Of a DNA stretch of 64,000 nucleotides, positions 42,977 through 51,104 are shown piece by piece (the first letter of the stretch is position 1; each line of letters starts with the position of its first letter). Location: the NCBI RefSeq assembly GCF_005048225.1, contig NZ_SUNI01000016.1, positions 47,774-111,773 on the forward strand. Reading direction: 5' to 3'. Source of the DNA: Paracoccus gahaiensis (GTDB taxonomy: Bacteria; Pseudomonadota; Alphaproteobacteria; Rhodobacterales; Rhodobacteraceae). The notes under the pieces were generated by a model, which saw only the letters and a program-made list of their open reading frames with translations, was not told the origin of the DNA and ran no database searches. The position numbers were made by a program, and so were the translations under genes.

Positions 42977-44229
42977 GCGCGCACCCCCTGCGGCTGGCAG
43001 TCGAGGAAGAACCCCTCGGCCCCGAAATTGCCCGATTTCAGCGCCAATGACAGGGGCCGGTTCAGCGCCCGCACCCAAGGCACGCCCGGCGCGATCTGCG
43101 GGCCGATGGCAAAGCCCGTCACCTCCAGCGCCTGCGTGACCGATCCCGAGGTCTCGCCCCCCGCCACGACGAAGCGCGTGATGCCCCCCTGCGCCAAGGC
43201 GCGGGCGGCGGCGGCGAAGGTCCGCTCGACCGCCTCCGAGGCGGCCGCGCCGTGACTGGCCTGGATCTGGCGCAGCTGGTCGGGCGTGGCGGTGGCGGTG
43301 ATCATCGGCGCCGGGCCGTCCTGCGGCTGGTCCAGCACCCATCGCGCCAGTTCCGCCCCATAGGCATCGGCATCGTCCAGGCAGCGCGCCACATCGACCT
43401 CCCGCGTGGGTGCCACGGCGCGATAGGCCGCCACCTGCCGGTTCGTCATCTGCGAGCAGGACCCCGAGATCACCACCCCCGGCCCCGGCAGCGGCGCCCC
43501 GGCATCCTGAGCCTGCGCCGCAGCCCCGTCGGCCACAGCCCGCGCGATCCCCAGACCCAGACCGGACCCGCCGGTGACCAGCGCCATGTCGCGCACCGCC
43601 CGTCCCAGCACGTCCAGATGCGCGTCCGAGATCGCGTCCAGCACGACATAGCGGACCCCCTCGGCCCGCAGCGCCGCGATCCGCGCCCGCACCGCCTCCA
43701 CGCCCTGATCGACCGTCGAGGCCGCGACCAGCCCGCAGCGGCCCTGCGCCTGCGCCTCCATCAGCCGGATCAGGCTGCTGTCGCGCATCGGCGTGATCGG
43801 ATGGTCGCGCATCCCCGAATCCTGCAGCAGCGCCTCGCCCACGAACAGATGCCCCAGATAGACCGAGCGTCCGTTGACCGGCAGCGCCGGGCAGACCACC
43901 GTGATGTCGGTCTGAAGCGCCTCCATCAGCGCATCCGCCACCGGGCCGATATTGCCTGCAGCCGTCGAATCGAAGGTCGAGCAGTATTTCTGATAGATCT
44001 GCGCGCATCCCCGCGCCCGCAGCCAGTCCAGCGCCGCCAGGCTGTCGGCCATCGCCTGCCCGGCCGGGTTGGAGCGGGATTTCAGCGAGATCACCACCGC
44101 CTCGGCCTCGACGACCGCATCGGCCCCGGGCACGCCGATCATCTGCGTGGTGGCCAGCCCGCCCGCGACCAGAAAGCCCGCGATGTCGGTGGCGCCGGTG
44201 AAATCATCCGCGATGACGCCGATCTTCAT
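42973..44229 (-). CDS. otnK: 3-oxo-tetronate kinase OtnK (DUF1537 family)
   Basis: Phosphorylates 3-oxo-tetronate at C4. The 418 residues carry the DUF1537 kinase layout: an N-terminal domain starting IGVIADDFTGATDIAGFL, which includes the substrate-binding DDxTGA motif, and a C-terminal nucleotide-binding domain with ISGSCSQMTNRQV and VAGGETSGSVTQAL. Together with otnC and otnI this defines the pathway. It overlaps ltnD and otnC by four bases each. Confidence 0.94.
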   Translation of the reverse strand: MKIGVIADDFTGATDIAGFLVAGGLATTQMIGVPGADAVVEAEAVVISLKSRSNPAGQAMADSLAALDWLRARGCAQIYQKYCSTFDSTAAGNIGPVADALMEALQTDITVVCPALPVNGRSVYLGHLFVGEALLQDSGMRDHPITPMRDSSLIRLMEAQAQGRCGLVAASTVDQGVEAVRARIAALRAEGVRYVVLDAISDAHLDVLGRAVRDMALVTGGSGLGLGIARAVADGAAAQAQDAGAPLPGPGVVISGSCSQMTNRQVAAYRAVAPTREVDVARCLDDADAYGAELARWVLDQPQDGPAPMITATATPDQLRQIQASHGAAASEAVERTFAAAARALAQGGITRFVVAGGETSGSVTQALEVTGFAIGPQIAPGVPWVRALNRPLSLALKSGNFGAEGFFLDCQPQGVRA

Positions 44230-45137
44230 GACGTCTTCCCCTGCGGCAGGTCGATCCCCGAGAAGGTCTTGATCACCGCGCTGTCATCCTCGCGCCCATG
44301 GCCCATGTTCGAGGCCTGCTGGAACATCGCGAAGGCCGTCGAGGCCAAAGGCAGCGGAAGCCCGAGCGATCGCCCGGTTTCCGTCACCAGCCCCAGATCC
44401 TTGACGAAGATGTCCACCGCCGAGTTGGGCGTGTAGTCGCCGTCGACCACATGCTTCATGCGGTTCTCGAACATCCAGGAATTGCCGGCGGCATTGGTGA
44501 CGACGTCGTACATCATGTCCAGCGGGATGCCCGCGCGGGCGGCCAAGGCCATCGCCTCGGCGCCCACGGCGATATGCACGCCCGCCAGCAGCTGGTGGAT
44601 GACCTTGACGGTGGCGCCCTGCCCGATCTCGGACCCGATGCGATAGGTCTTGCCCGCCACCGCCTCCAGCACCGGGGCCAGCGCGTCGAAGGCCGCGTCG
44701 GGCCCCGAGGCCATGACCGTCATCGCCCCCTGCGCGGCCTTGGCCGCCCCGCCCGAGACCGGCGCGTCCAGCATCAGGATGCCCCGCGCCTGCAACTCGG
44801 TGCCAAGCGCGCGCGCATCCTCGGCCGATTGGGTGCAGCTGACCATGACCGCCCCGCCTGCCTTGACCCGCGCGGCGATGCCGTCCGGCCCCAAGGTCAC
44901 CTGACGGGCCTGCGCGGCGTTCACGACCAGCACGATGACCGCATCGAAATCGCCCGGCAGGTCCGCCACCGCGCCCGCCACCGCCTCGGCGCCCTGGGCG
45001 GCAAAGGCCTCGCGGCGACCCGCATCCAGGTCGATGCCGCTGGTCGCCAGCCCCGCCTTCACGCAGGACAGGGCCGCACCCATCCCCATCGACCCCAATC
45101 CCACGACGCAGACACGATAGCTGGATGTGACGCTCAC
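44226..45137 (-). CDS. ltnD: L-threonate dehydrogenase LtnD (beta-hydroxyacid dehydrogenase family)
   Basis: Would oxidise L-threonate to 2-oxo-tetronate with NAD. The 303 residues have the family's Rossmann motif VGLGSMGMG, the substrate loop APVSGGAAKAAQG, and catalytic Lys in GQGATVKVIHQLLAG. I chose GTG 45137, five bases after GGGAGG, over two weaker upstream codons. It is the first gene of the operon. AT-rich DNA with ATCACA repeats lies ahead of it. Confidence 0.92.
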   Translation of the reverse strand: MSVTSSYRVCVVGLGSMGMGAALSCVKAGLATSGIDLDAGRREAFAAQGAEAVAGAVADLPGDFDAVIVLVVNAAQARQVTLGPDGIAARVKAGGAVMVSCTQSAEDARALGTELQARGILMLDAPVSGGAAKAAQGAMTVMASGPDAAFDALAPVLEAVAGKTYRIGSEIGQGATVKVIHQLLAGVHIAVGAEAMALAARAGIPLDMMYDVVTNAAGNSWMFENRMKHVVDGDYTPNSAVDIFVKDLGLVTETGRSLGLPLPLASTAFAMFQQASNMGHGREDDSAVIKTFSGIDLPQGKTS

Positions 45138-45160
45138 CGGTACCTCCCTCACCAATTTTT

Positions 45161-45186
45161 AACAGATAATCACAGATCTTATCACA
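45161..45186 (-). promoter_or_regulatory. AT-rich promoter/operator region of the tetronate operon
   Basis: ATCACA-N6-ATCACA at 45169-45186 (TGTGAT repeats on the coding strand) is embedded in an AT-rich stretch with CAGAT also repeated, in contrast with the surrounding GC-rich DNA. It stands 24-49 bases ahead of the ltnD start. A repeated half-site at a 12-base period suits a DeoR-type dimer or tetramer; binding is inferred. Confidence 0.5.
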
Positions 45187-45300
45187 AAGCAACATGACAG
45201 GGCTCGGTCCCGGCCAAAACGCGCCCGGGGTCCGACCCCTTATGCCAAAGCCCCCCGCCCTCGCCCGCGACGCCGAAACATCGCGCCCCGGCACCCCCGA

Positions 45301-45314
45301 TTGATATGCGTCAA
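45301..45314 (+). promoter_or_regulatory. FNR/NNR-type binding site upstream of cytochrome c peroxidase
   Basis: TTGAT-ATGC-GTCAA matches the FNR-family consensus TTGAT-N4-ATCAA at nine of ten positions and the NNR-style GTCAA half-site exactly. A possible -10 element (TAGGGC) follows about 15 bases after the box. The box lies 119 bases ahead of the ATG, implying a 5' leader of about 85 bases. In Paracoccus, cytochrome c peroxidase is known to be induced by FnrP when oxygen is low. Confidence 0.7.
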
Positions 45315-45432
45315 GGTTTTGTTAACCCCTAGGGCGCACTCTCGTGCTGCCGGTCCGGCGGCCTGCGGTATCGCGCCTCTGCCGCGCGCGGTCGGGACGG
45401 CGACAACCCAACGACACGAGGGACATAGCCCG

Positions 45433-46416
45433 ATGAGAACCAAGATACCCATCCGCCTTGGCGCGACGCTTCTGGCCTTGGCGCTGGCCAGCACGGCCCT
45501 GGCCGACGACATGGAGGACTACCGCGCCATGTTCGAGCCGCTGCCCTTCCTGCCGCCCATCCCCGCCGGCAATTCCATGACCCAGAAAAAGATCGACCTG
45601 GGCGCGATGCTGTTCTTCGAACCGCGGATCTCGGCCTCGGGCGTGATCAGCTGCGCGACCTGCCACAACCCCGCCTTGGGCTGGTCCGACCGGATCGGCC
45701 GGGCCATCGGCCATGCGGGGCAGGTGGGCGTGCGGAACACGCCCACGGTCCTGAACTCGGGCTTTCTGACCTCGCAGTTCTGGGACGGTCGCGAGCCCGA
45801 CCTGGAAGGCCAGGCCCTCGGCCCGATCCAGGCGGATGTCGAGATGAACATGACGCTGGACCAGGCGATCGCCCGCATCAACGAGCTGACCGTCTATCGG
45901 ACCCATTTCGACGCCGCCTTCCCGGGTGAAGAGGATCCGATCAACGCCCAGAACGTGGCGCTGGCCATCGCCACCTTCGAACGGACGCTGAACACGCCCA
46001 ACTCGCCCTTCGACCGGTTCCTGCGCGGCGACGACCAGGCGATCTCGGACGAGGCCAAGGAGGGGATGAAGCTCTTCGCCGACAATGGCTGCGTGGCCTG
46101 CCACAGCGGGCCGGTGATGTCGGACGGCATGTTCCACCGCTTCGAGGTTCCCGGCTCGACCGACGAGGGGCGGTTCGTCGTGACCGCGGACGAGGCGGAC
46201 AAGTTCACCTTCCGCACCCCGACCCTGCGCAATGTCGCCGTGACCTATCCGTATTTCAACAACGGAAGCGTCAACGACCTGCGCGATGCGGTGAACCTGA
46301 TGGGAGAGCAGATGCTGGGCCACGAGTTCTCGGAGCCCGAACTCGACAACCTGGTCGCCTTCCTGCACACGCTGACCGGCGAGATGCCGGTCGTCGCCGT
46401 GCCCGCCCTGCCATGA
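45433..46416 (+). CDS. Di-haem cytochrome c peroxidase (CcpA/MauG family)
   Basis: Reduces hydrogen peroxide in the periplasm using cytochrome c. The 327 residues begin with a signal peptide (MRTKIPIRLGATLLALALA...ALA). There are two haem-binding motifs, CATCH (Cys74, Cys77) and CVACH near 220, and conserved RNTPTVLNSGF, FWDGR and FRTPTLRNVA blocks. Length and motifs fit CcpA rather than MauG. An FNR-type box upstream suggests induction under low oxygen. An open frame upstream of the ATG is non-coding leader. Confidence 0.95.
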   Translation: MRTKIPIRLGATLLALALASTALADDMEDYRAMFEPLPFLPPIPAGNSMTQKKIDLGAMLFFEPRISASGVISCATCHNPALGWSDRIGRAIGHAGQVGVRNTPTVLNSGFLTSQFWDGREPDLEGQALGPIQADVEMNMTLDQAIARINELTVYRTHFDAAFPGEEDPINAQNVALAIATFERTLNTPNSPFDRFLRGDDQAISDEAKEGMKLFADNGCVACHSGPVMSDGMFHRFEVPGSTDEGRFVVTADEADKFTFRTPTLRNVAVTYPYFNNGSVNDLRDAVNLMGEQMLGHEFSEPELDNLVAFLHTLTGEMPVVAVPALP

Positions 46417-46593
46417 GGGCCTGACACCCGGCGCGGCCGGCGGCAGTTCTGCCGGCCCCGTCCCTGTGAGGACATCGGCCTTGATGCCCGTCGACTTCGG
46501 GGCCCCAAGCCGCCAGCTCGGGCTGTCGCCATCGCTGCCGAGGCGGATCTGGCCGCCCGGATGCCCGCGGTCGATCAGTCGGCACCGACATAC

Positions 46594-46608
46594 GAGGCGG
46601 AGCGCCTC
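46594..46608. terminator. Short hairpin after the cytochrome c peroxidase gene
   Basis: GAGGCG-GAG-CGCCTC is a six-pair stem with a three-base loop in the 244-base gap between the peroxidase and tRNA-Met. I see no gene in that gap; one 66-codon frame there has no features. The hairpin has no U-run and may be a weak terminator for the peroxidase transcript. Confidence 0.35.
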
Positions 46609-46660
46609 GCATATCCGCACTCCCGATCCCGGAGCGGACAATCTGAAGAGGGGGGATTAC

Positions 46661-46737
46661 TGGTAGCGGAGGAGGGACTCGAACCCCCGACACGCGGATT
46701 ATGATTCCGCTGCTCTAACCAACTGAGCTACTCCGCC
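46661..46737 (-). tRNA. tRNA-Met (anticodon CAT, elongator)
   Basis: On the minus strand a 77-base cloverleaf runs from GGCGGAG to the encoded CCA. It has the D-loop AGCTCAGTTGGTTAGAGC, the anticodon stem GCGGAAT-CAT-AATCCGC and the T-loop GGGGTTCGAGTCCC; GGCGGAG pairs with CTCCGCT-ACCA imperfectly at the outermost pair. The CAT loop with a paired first base and this body match elongator tRNA-Met. Ile-CAT (lysidine) cannot be excluded by eye but fits less well. Confidence 0.93.
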
Positions 46738-46825
46738 ACGAGTAGGCGGCGATGTAGGCGACCGGCGCGGGGGCGTCAAGCGGTTTTGTCCCCAAATCCC
46801 CGCCCGCGCGCCTGAAACTCTGCCC

Positions 46826-46887
46826 CATTCATCTTGGCGCAAATATCCCGGGGAGTCGCGCGGCACGCGCGACGGGGCAGCGCCCCG
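46826..46887 (+). repeat. Intergenic AAATATCC element, copy 5, with hairpin
   Basis: CTTGGCGCAAATATCCCGGG (box at 46841-46848) is followed by CGGGGC-AGC-GCCCCG (46873-46887). This copy lies between tRNA-Met and gltX, both on the minus strand, while the element reads on the plus strand. It is therefore the only copy not directly after a gene in its own direction. Confidence 0.55.
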
Positions 46888-46918
46888 ACGACGCCCCCAC
46901 GACCCCCAGGCCGAAAGG

Positions 46919-48241
46919 TCAGCCCCGCGCCTTCACCACCTGCACCAGCGGCATCACGTCCGACATCTCGGGGCCGTGGGCCTGCCCCGTCACCGCCTTG
47001 CGCAGCGGCATGAACAGGCCCTTGCCCTTGCGGCCGGTGGCCTGCTTGACGGCAGAGGTCCACTCGCCCCAGGTGGCGTCGGTATAGGGCGGCGGCGGCA
47101 GCAGGGTCATGGCTTGCGCGATGAAATCCGCATCCTCGGGGTCGATCTGCGGCTCGGCGCCCTCGCTGAAGATCCGCCACCAGGCCTCCAGATCCTCCAG
47201 CCGGGTGATGTTCTGCGAGGCGACGCGCCAGAACTGCTCGGCCTGCGCCTCGGGCACCCCAAGCGCCGCGATGCGGTCGGCCACGGCGGCGAAGGGCAGC
47301 GCCTGGTTACGTTCCCGCGTCAGGGGCCACAGGTCGTCGGCGTCGAACTTGGTGGGCGAGGCGCCGAACTGCGACAGATCGAACGCGGCGGCCAGCTCGT
47401 CCAGCGAGGCGAGCCCCACCGGCACGCCCGATCCCAACCGCGCCATCAGGCCCAGCAGCGCCTCGGGGGCAACGCCCGCCTCGCGCAGGTCCTTCAGCGA
47501 CAGCGCGCCGATGCGCTTGGACAGCTCCTCGCCCTTGGCGCCGGTCAGCAGGCTGTGATGCGCGAAGGACGGGGGCGTCCCGCCGATGGCCTGGATGATC
47601 TGGATCTGGGTCGCGGTGTTCGTCACATGGTCCGAGCCGCGCACGATATCCGTCACGCCCATGTCGGTGTCGTCCACGCTGCTGGCGAAGGTGTACAGCA
47701 CCTGCCCGTCCGCGCGGATCAGCACCGGATCGCTGACCGAGGCCGCGTCGATGGAAATCTCGCCCAGGATGCCGTCGGTCCATTCGATCCGGCTCTGGTC
47801 CAGCTGGAACCGCCAATAGCCCTCGCGCCCCTCGGCCCGCAGCCTGTCCTTGTCGGCCTGGGACAGTCCCAGCCCGGTGCGGTCATAGACCGGCGGCTTG
47901 CCCATGTTCAGCTGCTTCTTGCGCTTCAGGTCCAGCTCGGTCGGGGTCTCGAAGACCTCGTAGAGCCGCCCCGCCGTCTTCAGCGCCTCAGCCTCGGCGC
48001 GGTAGCGGTCCAGCCGCAGCGACTGGCGTTCCACCCGGTCCCAGTGCAGGCCCAGCCAGTCCAGGTCGCACTTGATGCCGTCGACATATTCCTCCTTGCT
48101 GCGCTCCTGGTCGGTGTCGTCCAGGCGCAGGATGAAGGTACCGCCGGCCTTGCGGGCGATCAGGTGGTTGAACAAGGCGGTGCGCAGGTTGCCGACATGG
48201 ATGTGGCCGGTGGGCGAGGGCGCGAAACGGGTGATGGTCAT
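46919..48241 (-). CDS. gltX: Glutamyl-tRNA synthetase
   Basis: Charges tRNA-Glu, and possibly tRNA-Gln where GatCAB is used. The 440 residues are class I: PSPTGHIHVGNLRTALFN with the HIGH-like HIHVG, the family block DDTDQERSKEEY, and ELSKRIGAL as the KMSKS-like loop (Glu replaces the usual Lys). ATG 48241 is chosen at the conserved start MTITRFAPSPTG. Alphaproteobacteria often have two GltX copies; this could be either one. Confidence 0.95.
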   Translation of the reverse strand: MTITRFAPSPTGHIHVGNLRTALFNHLIARKAGGTFILRLDDTDQERSKEEYVDGIKCDLDWLGLHWDRVERQSLRLDRYRAEAEALKTAGRLYEVFETPTELDLKRKKQLNMGKPPVYDRTGLGLSQADKDRLRAEGREGYWRFQLDQSRIEWTDGILGEISIDAASVSDPVLIRADGQVLYTFASSVDDTDMGVTDIVRGSDHVTNTATQIQIIQAIGGTPPSFAHHSLLTGAKGEELSKRIGALSLKDLREAGVAPEALLGLMARLGSGVPVGLASLDELAAAFDLSQFGASPTKFDADDLWPLTRERNQALPFAAVADRIAALGVPEAQAEQFWRVASQNITRLEDLEAWWRIFSEGAEPQIDPEDADFIAQAMTLLPPPPYTDATWGEWTSAVKQATGRKGKGLFMPLRKAVTGQAHGPEMSDVMPLVQVVKARG

Positions 48242-48322
48242 GGGGGTCTCCTGTTGGGGTTTCTCTTTCACAGGTGGCGATTCTTGTCCATATCAGGGGG
48301 GCAATGCAGAAGGTGCCACGCA

Positions 48323-48730
48323 ATGAGTGACTGGGACGGGCGCACGGCCCCCGACGCGGCCGAGATGGAGGTCATGGCGCGCAGCGCGCTGGACGGCCTG
48401 CCGCCGGAATTCCGCGAGGCCGCCGCGCAGGTCGCGCTGCAGGTGGCCGAATTCGCCCCCGACGACGTGCTGGACGAATTGCAGATCGACGACCCGTTCG
48501 AGCTGACCGGCCTCTATGACGGCATCCCGCTGACCGAGAAGTCGATCAGCGACCAGCCCGGCGGCCCCGACATCATCTGGCTGTTCCGCCGGGCGATCCT
48601 GGACGAATGGGCCACGCGCGGCGACGTGACGCTTGGCGATCTGGTGGTCCATATCGTCACCCACGAGATGGCGCATCATTTCGGCTGGTCCGACGAGGAC
48701 ATCTCGACCATCGACCGCTGGTGGGAATGA
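48323..48730 (+). CDS. Small zincin-like metallopeptidase family protein
   Basis: A 135-residue protein of the DUF1025-like/zincin family found in many alphaproteobacteria. The zinc motif HEMAHHFG (HExxH) is near residue 115, with a downstream Asp/Glu (WSDEDIS) and a short acidic N-terminal half (EFAPDDVLDELQIDD). It has no signal peptide. Substrate and role are unknown. ATG 48323 directly follows ACGCA, and the frame ends at WWE just before the next gene. Confidence 0.85.
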   Translation: MSDWDGRTAPDAAEMEVMARSALDGLPPEFREAAAQVALQVAEFAPDDVLDELQIDDPFELTGLYDGIPLTEKSISDQPGGPDIIWLFRRAILDEWATRGDVTLGDLVVHIVTHEMAHHFGWSDEDISTIDRWWE

Positions 48731-48748
48731 CGTGAGCGGCCCGAAAAA

Positions 48749-49702
48749 ATGAGTGGCCAGGCCCCGATCCTGACCGTCACGCTGAACCCGGCGCTGGACC
48801 TGTCCACCGCCGCCGACGCGGTCGTGCCCGATCTCAAACTGCGCTGCGACAAGCCGCGCATCGACCCGGGCGGCGGCGGCATCAATGTCAGCCGCGCCAT
48901 CCAGATCGTCGGCGGGCAGTCCACGGCCATAGTCGCGCTTGGGGGGGCCACCGGCACGCGCATGGCCGACATGCTGAAGGCGGCGGGGCTCAAGCTGCTG
49001 CGTCTGACCGCCCCGGGCGAGACGCGCCAGTCGCTGGCCGTCACCGACCGCGCCACCGGCGGGCAATACCGCTTCGTGCTGCCCGGCCCCGAATGGCACA
49101 TGGCCCAGGTCGCCACCGCCATCGCCGCCATTGCCGAGGCCGCGCTGGCCGGGGGCTGGGTGGTCGTGTCGGGATCGAACCCGCCGGGCGTTGTCCCGGG
49201 ATTCGAGCAGATGCTGACCGTGCGGCTCAAGGACGGGCGGGCGAAGCTTCTGGTCGACACCTCGGGCGAGGCGCTGCGGGCGATGGCGGGATCCTCGATC
49301 CCGGTCGACGTGCTGCGCATGGACAGCCACGAGGCCGAGGGGCTGGCGGGCCGGCCCCTGCCCCTGCGCAGCGACAGCGCCGGCTTTGCCGCGAACCTGG
49401 TGCGGGACGGCGCGGCGCGGGCGGTGATCGTGGCGCGCGGCGCCGACGGTTCGGTCATCGCGGGCCTGGACGGCGCCTGGCACGCCGCCACGGCCCCGGT
49501 CAGCGTGGTCAGCGCGGTGGGGGCGGGCGACAGCTTCGTGGCGGGCTTCGTGCTGGCCATGGCCCGCGACTGGCCCGTGCAGGAGGCTCTGGCCTTGGGC
49601 ACCGCCGCCGCCTCGGCGGCCGTGATGACGCCCGCGACCGAACTCTGCCATGCCAGCGACGTGCGGCATTTCTACTCGCAGCGGATCATCACCCGGTTGT
49701 GA
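48749..49702 (+). CDS. PfkB-family phosphofructokinase/sugar kinase
   Basis: A 317-residue ribokinase-fold kinase of the 1-phosphofructokinase/PfkB type. Visible are TVTLNPALDLS at the N-terminus, GGGGINVSRAIQIVGG (the PfkB signature 1 region), VVSGSNPPGV, and VSAVGAGDSFVAGFV with catalytic Asp in GAGDSF. It could act on fructose 6-phosphate, fructose 1-phosphate or tagatose 6-phosphate; no transporter neighbour decides it. It follows the zincin gene by 18 bases. Confidence 0.9.
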   Translation: MSGQAPILTVTLNPALDLSTAADAVVPDLKLRCDKPRIDPGGGGINVSRAIQIVGGQSTAIVALGGATGTRMADMLKAAGLKLLRLTAPGETRQSLAVTDRATGGQYRFVLPGPEWHMAQVATAIAAIAEAALAGGWVVVSGSNPPGVVPGFEQMLTVRLKDGRAKLLVDTSGEALRAMAGSSIPVDVLRMDSHEAEGLAGRPLPLRSDSAGFAANLVRDGAARAVIVARGADGSVIAGLDGAWHAATAPVSVVSAVGAGDSFVAGFVLAMARDWPVQEALALGTAAASAAVMTPATELCHASDVRHFYSQRIITRL

Positions 49703-49727
49703 TCCTCGGTGCGCCCGCCTGCGCGAA

Positions 49728-49760
49728 TAAAAGAGGCCGCCCCAAGGGACGGCCCTGACA
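49728..49760 (-). terminator. Terminator after the DUF6280-like gene
   Basis: On the minus strand, GGCCGTCCC-TTG-GGGCGGCC (one G-T pair) is followed by TCTTTTATT. It lies about 20 bases past the gene's stop and also faces the PfkB gene end, so it may serve both directions. The U-run makes it a convincing intrinsic terminator. Confidence 0.75.
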
Positions 49761-49779
49761 GGTCGATGCGCAGGATGGG

Positions 49780-50106
49780 TCAGGCGGCTTCGGCTTCTTC
49801 GGCCTCGGCGGCCATGCGGCGTTCGCTTTCCTCACGCGACAGCGCGACAGAGGTCCGCACGCCCTTGGAGACGAATTCCATCAAGCCCTTCACGACGCGC
49901 TCGTTAGGGTCGATGCCCGCGCAGGACAGCACTTCGCGGCCATCGCGCGACCGCGCCCACCGGGCGATCTGCTCGGGGCCATTGCCATATTTCTTGTCAT
50001 CTGCAATGGCGTCATCCAATGCCGCCAGCACCACGGCCGCAAACAGCTTGCGGGCGCGCTGGCCCTGTTCGAAATTGAAAGCCGAGCCGTCAACAAAATC
50101 GCGCAT
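49780..50106 (-). CDS. Small conserved protein (DUF6280-like), function unknown
   Basis: A 108-residue, likely cytoplasmic protein that begins MRDFVDGSAFNFEQGQRARKLF and ends in an acidic Ala/Glu tail (EEAEAA). The central block KKYGNGPEQIARWARSRDGREVLSC contains one Cys. I recognise it as resembling a short protein conserved in Rhodobacterales (DUF6280), but this is from memory only. It has no known activity. It has its own terminator and an unusually long upstream region with a hairpin leader. Confidence 0.8.
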   Translation of the reverse strand: MRDFVDGSAFNFEQGQRARKLFAAVVLAALDDAIADDKKYGNGPEQIARWARSRDGREVLSCAGIDPNERVVKGLMEFVSKGVRTSVALSREESERRMAAEAEEAEAA

Positions 50107-50468
50107 CTTGTCTTGTCCATTCTCTTGCGACCCCGTCAGGCGACAGGGCCTTGCGGGAAAGCTTGACGCTTTCCCTGTTTCTTGAAATCCGTTTCTGCGA
50201 CGGTGTCGCCTGCCTTAGCCTTTCGGGGCGGCGATTCGGTATCCCTCGCGCCGCATGTCTGCCATGTTCCTAGCGCATGTCGACAGAAATGCGGGAAATA
50301 TTGCCCGTCTTCCGTCACGTCAGCACCCCTTCGTCCTGCATGCCGTCTTGACAACGCGGCAGAACCGTTCTGGTTGCCTGATGCTTCACGGCTCGATATA
50401 GGGGCCGTGACTGGCCGTTCAAACCCCGGGCGGCCCGAAATTCCCGCAAACGCACGAGACCCACACCC
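50107..50468. promoter_or_regulatory. Divergent promoter region with a strong hairpin
   Basis: This 362-base gap separates the DUF6280-like gene from efp. A perfect eight-pair hairpin GGGAAAGC-TTGAC-GCTTTCCC lies at 50153-50173, 47 bases ahead of the DUF6280-like start, so it would be in that gene's 5' leader. I find no credible small gene; a longer frame on the minus strand is a shadow. The bases nearer efp are AT-richer (GGGAAATATTGCCC near 50292) and probably hold its promoter. Confidence 0.45.
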
Positions 50469-51032
50469 ATGCCCAAGATCAACGGCAACGAAATCCGCCC
50501 CGGCAACATTCTGGAACATGACGGCGGCCTCTGGGGCGCGGTCAAGGTCAGCCATGTCAAACCCGGCAAGGGCGGCGCCTTCGCCCAGGTCGAGCTGAAG
50601 AACCTGCGCGACGGCCGCAAGCTAAACGAGCGCTTCCGGTCCGAGGACAAGGTCGAACGCGTCCGTCTGGACCAGAAGGACCAGCAATTCCTGTACGAGA
50701 CCGACGGCAAGCTGGTCTTCATGGACAGCGAGACCTTCGAGCAGACCGAGTTGGACGCCGACCTGCTGGGCGACCGCCGCCCCTTCCTGCAGGACGGCAT
50801 GACCGCCACCATCGAGTATTACGGCGAGGAGGCCCTGTCGGTGTCCATCCCGCAGAAGGTCACCTGCACGGTCGCCGAAACCGAGCCGGTCGTGAAGGGC
50901 CAGACGGCGGCCAACAGCTACAAGCCGGCGATCCTGGACAATGGCGTGCGCATCATGATCCCGCCCTTCGTGGGCGAGGGCGAGGCGATCATCGTCAACA
51001 CCGAAGCCTTCGAGTACAGCGAACGCGCCTGA
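50469..51032 (+). CDS. efp: Translation elongation factor P
   Basis: EF-P rescues ribosomes stalled at polyproline stretches. The 187 residues have three beta-barrel domains in sequence: N-terminal KOW-like with Lys34 in KPGKGGAF, the site modified by EpmA-type lysylation where present, then middle and C-terminal OB folds ending [14 protein letters not shown] would matter for the many Pro-Pro motifs in this high-GC proteome, including the leader peptides discussed here. A perfect terminator follows. Confidence 0.97.
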   Translation: MPKINGNEIRPGNILEHDGGLWGAVKVSHVKPGKGGAFAQVELKNLRDGRKLNERFRSEDKVERVRLDQKDQQFLYETDGKLVFMDSETFEQTELDADLLGDRRPFLQDGMTATIEYYGEEALSVSIPQKVTCTVAETEPVVKGQTAANSYKPAILDNGVRIMIPPFVGEGEAIIVNTEAFEYSERA

Positions 51033-51064
51033 CCCGCGCTTCATGCCCCGCACGATTGCGTGAG

Positions 51065-51094
51065 AACGCCCGGACCGGTCGGTCCGGGCGTTTT
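51065..51094 (+). terminator. Perfect terminator after efp
   Basis: AACGCCCGGACC-GGTC-GGTCCGGGCGTT is a twelve-pair stem with a GGTC loop, followed by TTG. It lies 33 bases after the efp stop and before the convergent pdxY end, and can act in both directions. Confidence 0.8.
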
Positions 51095-51104
51095 GCGTTG
51101 GGCG

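Noticed and set aside
46466..46666. A 66-codon plus-strand frame between the peroxidase and tRNA-Met
   Set aside because: It has no ribosome site or motif and runs into the tRNA gene; treated as chance.
46661..46737. Possible integration (attachment) site at tRNA-Met
   Set aside because: No integrase, no repeated tRNA 3' fragment and no change in base composition is seen around it.
48293..49669. A 458-codon minus-strand frame
   Set aside because: It is antisense to the zincin and PfkB genes; the translation is low-complexity Arg/Gly/His as expected for a shadow.
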